6,686 nucleotides of DNA from Myxococcales bacterium UBA1238 (GTDB taxonomy: Bacteria > Myxococcota_A > Bradymonadia > UBA7976 > UBA1532). Position numbers and translations under genes: made by a program. This document shows positions 1-4,150 of this stretch, piece by piece. Below the pieces are notes generated by a model. It was not told the origin of the DNA. It saw only the letters and a list, made by a program, of their open reading frames with translations, and made no database searches. Positions within the stretch are counted from its first letter, which is position 1; each line of letters opens with the position of its first letter. Location: the NCBI GenBank assembly GCA_002309015.1, contig DBWM01000024.1, positions 12,194-18,879 of the forward strand. Direction: 5' to 3'.

Positions 1-344
1 GAACTCCTGGCGTTGACGTCGGCGCCCGCCTTAAGCAGCAACTTGATGATCGCCATGTGGCCTTGCTCGACCGCCAGACAGAGCAGCGTCCTTCCTCGAT
101 GGTTTCTGACGGTATCGGGCTTGCCTCCTTTGGCCAAAAACGCTTTCACAACGGCCAGATCGCCCTCATAAGCGGCCTTTAAAATCTTTTCATGCTGCGA
201 AGTTCCCCACCAGCTCTTCCAAACCGGGCTCGGGGGCGGACTCATGGTATGGATGTTTTCCGCATCCGGGATTCTGGCATTGGCGAGGCAGGGCAGGGCG
301 AAGGCGAGGCTTGCGAGGGCGAGGGATTTGAGCGGCAGTTTCAT
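1..344 (-). CDS. Exported ankyrin-repeat protein, N-terminal part (3' end outside window)
   Basis: The frame is open from the ATG at 344 to the window edge (114 complete codons), so the C-terminus is missing. The protein starts MKLPLKSLALASLAFALPC and continues LANA, a typical Sec signal peptide with a basic start, a hydrophobic core and a probable signal peptidase I cut after residue 23 (A-N-A). The Cys at 19 lacks a lipobox. After a Pro-rich linker with WKSWW, two ankyrin repeats are visible, at about residues 52-80 (KILKAAYEGDLAVVKAFLAKGG) and 83-113 (GRTLLCLAVEQGHMAIIKLL, then AGADVNA). Ankyrin repeats are protein-binding scaffolds, and the partner cannot be predicted. GGAG at 354-351 lies 6 nt before the ATG and supports this start. 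It follows the larger ankyrin gene on the same strand (157 bp gap), so the two are probably paralogues in one transcription unit. Confidence 0.9.
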   Translation of the reverse strand, partial: MKLPLKSLALASLAFALPCLANARIPDAENIHTMSPPPSPVWKSWWGTSQHEKILKAAYEGDLAVVKAFLAKGGKPDTVRNHRGRTLLCLAVEQGHMAIIKLLLKAGADVNARS

Positions 345-391
345 CGGGATCTCCGGTTCAGCAAGCGGCCCCTGACGAGATGCGGTCTGGA

Positions 392-457
392 TCATTCAAC
401 AATTTGAGAGAAAAATTGCGAAAACCGCGATCTCAGGTTTTTCCACAGCAGTTTCAT
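392..457 (-). CDS. Possible 21-residue ORF or relic gene start between two ankyrin genes
   Basis: A short frame begins MKLLWKNLRSRF and ends SQFFSQIVE followed by TGA. AAGGA (467-463) lies 5 nt upstream of the ATG, a spacing as good as for the real neighbours. The peptide is basic and amphipathic (K, R, W, F rich). Its first codons and preceding bases (CCGATGAAACTGC) match those of the ankyrin gene starting at 344 (CCCGATGAAACTGCC). It could therefore be the abandoned 5' end of a duplicated ankyrin gene, a translated leader, or chance. I do not recognise any family. Nothing else in the 345-500 gap looks functional. Confidence 0.3.
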   Translation of the reverse strand: MKLLWKNLRSRFSQFFSQIVE

Positions 458-500
458 CGGAATCCTTGGGGGTCTGCGAGCGGTGAAGGCGGGGATGGTT

Positions 501-2927
501 TCAGTGGATCACTCTCCGCTTTTTCTTGATTTGCGGAGTATCGTCGTTGCGGTTGGGCATTTTCACATCGGGTGATACATGTTCCTTTGTATCGCGGGGT
601 GCTTCCTGCACCTGTGCGCCTGACTTTGCGCCCGCCTCGCGCAGGAGGGCTTTCAGCTCTTCGGGATCGGCGGGATGGTCGTCATCTTGATTCTGATTGC
701 GATTGATTCCAACCAGCTCGAGGGCTGTCTTTCCATAGCTGTCTTTGAGGTTGGGATCGGCGCCCGCAGAAAGCAGAATCCGGGCGACTTCGGTCAGGGT
801 GTAACGCGCGGCGAGCGTCAGAGGCGTGTTTTCCCAGTGATCCTTTACGTTGACGTCGGCGCCGGCGGCGATTATGTCTTTGATGAGCTCCTGAGTTTCC
901 TTTGAAACACCGTTCCTCGAAGAGGTGAGCTTGTTGATGGCCAGTAAGAGCATGGATTCCCGATGTTCGGTCCATTCTTTCGGCCCGTGAAAGGGGCCGT
1001 CCAGAGACTCTCGCGTGACTTCCACCTGGGCGCCGGCTGCGATCAGGCGTCTCGCAATCTTCCATTGTTCCCCTGCGAGGGCCGCCATCAGCGGGGTCGA
1101 TTGCGTTCGGTCGGTTGGATTGACCGCAGCCCCTGCTTTGATGAGCAGTTCTGCGCTGTCTTCGTAGCCTGCGCTTATGGCAAGCAAAAGCAGCTTGCTG
1201 AGCCTGCCGTAGTACTCGTCCTTTGACTTCGTCTGAGTTCCCAGAAGATCGATGATCGCCTGCACCGCGTTTGAACGATGCTGCTCGGCCGCCATCATAA
1301 AGGGGGTATATCCAAAGACATAGTCGTAATAATTGACCTTTACGTTTTGTGCCGCTCGCTCCAGGGCCCAGGTGGTATATCCGTCGCGCGAATTCCCATA
1401 GCTCGGATACACCACGACATTGTTCCATTTGGACGAATCGCTGAGGGTATGATCTTTGCGCGTACAATGCCCGAGCTGGTCAGAGGTCAGCTCAATCGAA
1501 CGATTGGGATAAATCCTTAACTGTTCGCCTGTGCGCGTCTTCGAATCGAGCGGGACGCCCTTTTTGACCAGCGCGCGAATCTGATCCGCGTTTCCCGAGA
1601 AGGCCGCATAAAAGAGCTGCTCCTCGTCGGCACTGGGGGAATCCGCTTCTTTGCGGTAGGACTCGCCGCAATGCTTCTTCATGATCTGTTCAGCCGAGAG
1701 GCCATATTGATTCTGCAGTTGAGGATTTGCGCCCGAAGCGAGCAGGAACTGGACCAGATCCTTTTTTTCGAGCAGCGCCGCGATCAGGAGCGCGTAATCG
1801 CCCTCGTTATCCTGGGCATTCACGTTGACGCCCGCATCGATCAAAAGCTTTGCGATGGGAACGCTCTCCGCATCTCTCCGGCTTACGGCCAAAAAGCTGA
1901 GCGGCGTATCTCCATTGTTGCTGGCTCTCATGGCATCCGCGCCCGCATCGAGCAGGGCTTTGACGCTTTCGAGATATCCGGTGCCCGCCGCCAGCATGAG
2001 AGGCGTGGTGCCATTGGGGGAGGCTTGATTGGGCGTGATCCCGATCGAAAGCAGCAGTTTGACGGCCTCCGACGGATCCGGCACTGCCCCTTGGTGGGAG
2101 AGCGCAGCGAGCAGCGGCGTCTCCCCATGCGACACCACAGTTCTCTTGGCGCCCGCAAAGAGCAAAAGCTCGACCATCTTTTCAAAGCCCGGCTTGTCCG
2201 ACGCCCTTGCGGCGTGGATCAGCGGCGTGGCATGCCCGAGATCCTCTGAGTTGACGTTGGCGCCGGCTTTGATCAGCGCATCGGCGACCTGAAGATGCAG
2301 GTTCGATGCAGCCAGCATCAACGGCGTTTCTCCCATTCTCGTCTTGACACTGGGCGCAGCGCCGGCCGCAATCAGGCGCTTGACCAGGGGCAGAACCGAA
2401 GGCTCCGTCAGCGCCGGGTTACCTCCGATGCTTCCAAAATACTCGCTTGCCTTTTCCGCAAAATAGAGCGCCGTCTCATTTTGGAGATCTGTGCTCCATT
2501 TGGGGTAGAGGTTGGGGCCGGACATCGCGTTTGGATCGGCGCCAGCCTCGATCAGCAGCTTGGCGATCTCGTCGTTCCAGAGATACGCAGCGATCATGAG
2601 CGGCGTCACGCCCTGATGGTAGTGGAAGATGCCTGTCGCGTTGACGTCAGCACCGGCCGCGATCAGCCTTGCAACCTCATCCTTTGAGTTCTGCAGCACC
2701 GCATTCATGAGCGGCGTCAGCGCCATCCCCTGAACGTCCGGTTCGCCCGGCAGAAGCTCGGGCGTTGCAGGATCGCTCTTTGCAGTATCGCTCTTTGCAG
2801 GATCCGGCGCTGCGGAATCCGTCGTTGCGGGATCAGGCGTCGCGTTTGCCGGGTGGTTCCAGCCCATCATTGCAAGGCCTCCTAAAAAAGCGCATCGGGT
2901 CAGGGTTTGCAGCATCGCGGATGTCAT
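501..2927 (-). CDS. Exported 808-residue ankyrin-repeat protein
   Basis: The protein is complete. Residues 1-29 look like a Sec signal peptide (hydrophobic FLGGLAMMGW, cleavage probably after A-N-A at 27-29). Residues 31-55 are a low-complexity linker made of Asp/Pro/Ala pentapeptides. About 16 ankyrin-type repeats follow. Clear ones are at about 69-97, 106-135, 199-227, 306-335, 376-405, 577-604, 608-637, 699-728 and 732-767, with TPLMxAA at the first helix and LLxAGADxN at the turn. Less regular ones are near 149-195, 231-265, 268-302, 339-372, 434-463, 539-563 and 657-695. A region without ankyrin consensus, about 464-538, holds one of the two Cys of the mature protein (C488; the other is C420). 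The tail ends KKKRRVIH. AAGGAG at 2939-2934, 6 nt before the ATG, fixes the start. It lies 35 bp after the DUF6261-like gene, which suggests co-transcription. Its role is probably as a periplasmic or secreted binding scaffold; the ligand is unknown. Confidence 0.95.
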   Translation of the reverse strand: MTSAMLQTLTRCAFLGGLAMMGWNHPANATPDPATTDSAAPDPAKSDTAKSDPATPELLPGEPDVQGMALTPLMNAVLQNSKDEVARLIAAGADVNATGIFHYHQGVTPLMIAAYLWNDEIAKLLIEAGADPNAMSGPNLYPKWSTDLQNETALYFAEKASEYFGSIGGNPALTEPSVLPLVKRLIAAGAAPSVKTRMGETPLMLAASNLHLQVADALIKAGANVNSEDLGHATPLIHAARASDKPGFEKMVELLLFAGAKRTVVSHGETPLLAALSHQGAVPDPSEAVKLLLSIGITPNQASPNGTTPLMLAAGTGYLESVKALLDAGADAMRASNNGDTPLSFLAVSRRDAESVPIAKLLIDAGVNVNAQDNEGDYALLIAALLEKKDLVQFLLASGANPQLQNQYGLSAEQIMKKHCGESYRKEADSPSADEEQLFYAAFSGNADQIRALVKKGVPLDSKTRTGEQLRIYPNRSIELTSDQLGHCTRKDHTLSDSSKWNNVVVYPSYGNSRDGYTTWALERAAQNVKVNYYDYVFGYTPFMMAAEQHRSNAVQAIIDLLGTQTKSKDEYYGRLSKLLLLAISAGYEDSAELLIKAGAAVNPTDRTQSTPLMAALAGEQWKIARRLIAAGAQVEVTRESLDGPFHGPKEWTEHRESMLLLAINKLTSSRNGVSKETQELIKDIIAAGADVNVKDHWENTPLTLAARYTLTEVARILLSAGADPNLKDSYGKTALELVGINRNQNQDDDHPADPEELKALLREAGAKSGAQVQEAPRDTKEHVSPDVKMPNRNDDTPQIKKKRRVIH
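2765..2839 (-). repeat. Five tandem 15-bp repeats encoding the Asp/Pro/Ala linker
   Basis: Five consecutive 15-bp units lie inside the ankyrin gene (on the plus strand TTGCAGGATCGCTCT, TTGCAGTATCGCTCT, TTGCAGGATCCGGCG and two diverged copies). Each encodes a pentapeptide of the form xxD(P/S/T)A, giving TPDPA, TTDSA, APDPA, KSDTA, KSDPA around residues 30-54. The unit is a multiple of three, so copy-number change would alter linker length without breaking the frame. The linker sits just after the predicted signal peptide. Confidence 0.8.
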
Positions 2928-2933
2928 GCAAGT

Positions 2934-2939
2934 CTCCTT
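2934..2939 (-). promoter_or_regulatory. Shine-Dalgarno of the 808-residue ankyrin gene
   Basis: AAGGAG on the minus strand, 6 nt upstream of the ATG at 2927, within an A-rich stretch. It is a near-perfect ribosome binding site and picks this ATG over the second in-frame ATG (Met5). It lies in the short gap after the preceding gene, consistent with translation from a polycistronic mRNA. Confidence 0.75.
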
Positions 2940-2962
2940 TTTTAAAGCCGCTCAGCGCAGCG

Positions 2963-3670
2963 TCAGATGGGTTCCTCTTCGTCGTTCTTCTTCTTTCCAC
3001 CCGCTTTGGCGCTCAGTCGGAAGCGCGCGATCAGGGCATTGATGCGGCGCGCGAGCTCTTCGCGTTCGGGAGTAGGGGTGAGCAGGTTCTTCGCGTTCAG
3101 ATGCTCGACGAAGTCGGCGTAAAGGGCGAGCAGTTCGTCGCGGAGCCTCTGGGTGCGGCCCAGTTCGGTGTCGATGGCAGCCTGGGTTTTATTGGCAGAC
3201 ATCTCGCGGAACGCCTCGTACGCGCCCCGGAGCGCCTTGATCCAGCCCCATACAAAGGCGGCGCGCAGCTTTTGCTCACTGATCGCCTCCAGTTTGGGCA
3301 GCAGAATTTCGAGGGCACCGTATTGCTCCTGATATTTGAGCCGCGTCGGATCCGGGGTCTGATCGAAGGTTTCAAGGATTTCGAGGGCGGCGGTGCGGGT
3401 TTCCTCTTCGGGATGGGTGGCGCTCAGCTTGAGCTGCGAGCGGGTGCCGCGCCAGAAATGGTCGGCGTTCTGATCGATCTCGCGGGTGGTCGCACCGTAA
3501 AGCGACGTCTTCTTGCGGCAGCTGTCGCGATACGCCTCGAAGGCCGCCTTTAACGCGCTGCCGTCCTCTGCGCCCGATTCTTCGATCTCGTCGGTCACCT
3601 CTTTCATGTAGTCGACGATCGAGGCGGTTTTGGTGTGGGCGAGGGAAAGGGTAGGAATTCTAACGGTCAT
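2963..3670 (-). CDS. DUF6261-like helical protein
   Basis: A 235-residue protein with no signal peptide or membrane segment, so probably cytoplasmic. It is almost entirely helical and charged. The layout matches my memory of DUF6261 proteins: an N-terminal segment ending in a short basic helix, then a conserved block with REIDQNADHFWRGTRSQLKL (63-82), HPEEETRTAALEILETFDQ (86-104), then LKYQEQYGALEILLPKLEAI (111-130), VWGWIKALRGAYEAFREM (140-157) and a C-terminal helix ending in a charged KKKNDEEE tail. Family function is unknown; members are mostly from Bacteroidota. GGAG at 3682-3679 lies 8 nt before the ATG. It is the first gene of a probable cluster with the ankyrin genes (35 bp to the next start). 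The assignment rests on recalled family patterns, not on a search. Confidence 0.7.
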   Translation of the reverse strand: MTVRIPTLSLAHTKTASIVDYMKEVTDEIEESGAEDGSALKAAFEAYRDSCRKKTSLYGATTREIDQNADHFWRGTRSQLKLSATHPEEETRTAALEILETFDQTPDPTRLKYQEQYGALEILLPKLEAISEQKLRAAFVWGWIKALRGAYEAFREMSANKTQAAIDTELGRTQRLRDELLALYADFVEHLNAKNLLTPTPEREELARRINALIARFRLSAKAGGKKKNDEEEPI

Positions 3671-3766
3671 GGTCCATTCTCCATTGAGGTTTGAGCGAAT
3701 GCTGCCCGATCAAAAGCGATCTTGCAAGCAAAATGCTCTCAATAATCTCCGCTGACGGGCATTTTC

Positions 3767-3794
3767 TGATCGGAAATTTTCGATCAACTGTTGA
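3767..3794. repeat. Two adjacent short palindromes
   Basis: TGATCGGAAATTTTCGATCA (3767-3786) is self-complementary except for one pair. It overlaps TCAACTGTTGA (3784-3794), a perfect odd palindrome. They lie between the main array and the DUF6261-like start, with GATC sites at 3768 and 3782, and may be a diverged edge of the array or an operator-like site. Confidence 0.6.
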
Positions 3795-3846
3795 ACAACG
3801 TTTCTCTGCAGGAGTGAAATCTGCGATCAGCTGGCAGGTGATCGCC

Positions 3847-3909
3847 TCTGTACAGGGTGTACAGACTCGATCTCCGGTTAACAGATCGAGTCTGTATACC
3901 CTATACGGA
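3847..3909. repeat. Long inverted repeat, 27-bp arms, 9-nt loop
   Basis: Arms 3847-3873 and 3883-3909 pair at 24 of 27 positions around the loop CCGGTTAAC (3874-3882). The mismatches are at 3849/3907, 3853/3903 and 3859/3897. The inner 13 pairs are perfect (ACAGACTCGATCT against AGATCGAGTCTGT). No T tract follows on either strand, so it does not look like an intrinsic terminator. If transcribed toward the DUF6261-like gene it would form a strong stem in the leader. Confidence 0.85.
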
Positions 3910-3917
3910 TTCGATCT
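3883..3917. repeat. 35-bp dyad overlapping the long hairpin
   Basis: AGATCGAGTCTGTATA (3883-3898) and its partner 3902-3917 (TATACGGATTCGATCT) pair at 14 of 16 positions around the centre CCC. It uses the same bases as the right arm of the long inverted repeat, so the two folds exclude each other. Less perfect equivalents, each bounded by GATC, lie at 3839-3873 (13 of 16 pairs) and 3969-4003. Confidence 0.75.
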
Positions 3918-3927
3918 CTTGACTGCG

Positions 3928-4043
3928 ATCGCGCATTTCATCTCAGAAAATTGCGATCAGCAGTCAACTGATCGCGGTTGTATGGGGTATATAGGCTTGA
4001 TCTCCTGCTTGCGATCGCAAATTTCTTGACTGAAATGCGCGAT
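3928..4043. repeat. 13-bp perfect inverted repeat flanking one array unit pair
   Basis: ATCGCGCATTTCA (3928-3940) is the exact reverse complement of TGAAATGCGCGAT (4031-4043), 90 bp apart. CTTGACTG occurs directly at 3918-3925 and 4025-4032, and its inverse CAGTCAA at 3961-3967. These are cross-matches between array units 3, 4 and 5 in both orientations. Confidence 0.75.
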
Positions 4044-4045
4044 TT

Positions 4046-4084
4046 CCTGCCCGCAGCGCTCATTGAACGTCATCGTCGGGCAGG
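4046..4084. repeat. 8-bp inverted repeat CCTGCCCG/CGGGCAGG
   Basis: CCTGCCCG (4046-4053) and CGGGCAGG (4077-4084) bound a 23-nt loop, just outside the GATC array and 67 bp after the FISUMP gene stop. In the transcript direction it is followed by AAATCGCG rather than a T tract, so it is a weak terminator candidate at best. It might instead mark the array boundary. Confidence 0.4.
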
Positions 4085-4150
4085 GTTTCCGGGGCATCGA
4101 CAGCCTTTGGCAGGCCTGAAAGGGCAGGAGAGCAGGGGAGAGACTCAGGG

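Larger units (their letters stand above)
3708..4016. repeat. GATC-rich region, 14 sites in 309 bp
   Basis: GATC occurs at 3708, 3718, 3768, 3782, 3825, 3840, 3869, 3884, 3913, 3927, 3955, 3970, 3999 and 4013; about 1.2 would be expected by chance in a segment of this length. Most sites sit in GCGATC/GATCGC or AGATC/GATCT contexts, including two complete GCGATCGC octamers (3925-3932 and 4011-4018). The density resembles Dam-site clusters, but no DnaA box of the TTATNCACA type is present in the interval. Confidence 0.85.
3825..4044. repeat. Tandem array of five 42-44 bp GATC-phased units
   Basis: Successive GATC steps are 15, 29, 15, 29, 14, 28, 15, 29 and 14 bp, and the next expected site at 4041 reads GATT. 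Units start at 3825, 3869, 3913, 3955 and 3999, each of the form GATC, 10-11 nt, GATC, 24-25 nt. Units 1 and 4 are alike (3822-3879 against 3952-4009 match at 43 of 58 positions without gaps). Units 3 and 5 are alike and are both 42-bp types containing GCGATCGC and an ATTTC block. Because 44 is not a multiple of three, the array is not an in-frame coding repeat. This is read directly from the sequence; its function is unknown. Confidence 0.85.
3671..4150. other. 480-bp gene-free interval with repeat array
   Basis: This interval separates the stop of the FISUMP gene from the start of the DUF6261-like gene, so it should contain the 3' end of one transcript and the promoter and leader of the next. 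Short frames exist on both strands, but they cross the palindromic repeats, overlap one another and match no family I know. The stretch 3708-4053 is repeat-rich. The part at 4085-4150 shows only a short imperfect hairpin (GCCTTT near 4103, AAAGGGC near 4119, CAGGCCTG between them) without a T tract in the transcript direction. No convincing promoter was found. TTGACT on the minus strand (3966-3961) is the best -35-like hexamer, but it lacks a good -10. Confidence 0.8.

Noticed and set aside
682..1467. Minus-strand 261-codon frame inside the ankyrin gene
   Set aside because: It is an Arg/Ser-rich alternative frame of the ankyrin gene with no domain, a typical shadow in GC-rich coding DNA.
3660..3941. 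Minus-strand 93-codon frame overlapping the start of the DUF6261-like gene
   Set aside because: It is composed of array sequence read on the other strand, and its similarity to the plus-strand frames is explained by the inverted repeats.
3691..4029. Plus-strand frame of 112 codons across the intergenic region
   Set aside because: It runs straight through the palindromic array, overlaps minus-strand frames of similar length, has no family resemblance and its repeats break frame. It looks like a repeat artefact.
3825..4044. CRISPR array
   Set aside because: Units are diverged from each other, there is no constant repeat with unique spacers, and no cas gene is present.
3671..4150. Replication origin
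   Set aside because: GATC clustering is suggestive, but I see no TTATNCACA DnaA boxes in the interval, no AT-rich unwinding region and no dnaA, dnaN or similar neighbours.
4100..4150. Intrinsic terminator after the FISUMP gene
   Set aside because: A short imperfect GC stem is possible around CAGGCCTG, but no T tract follows in the transcript direction.
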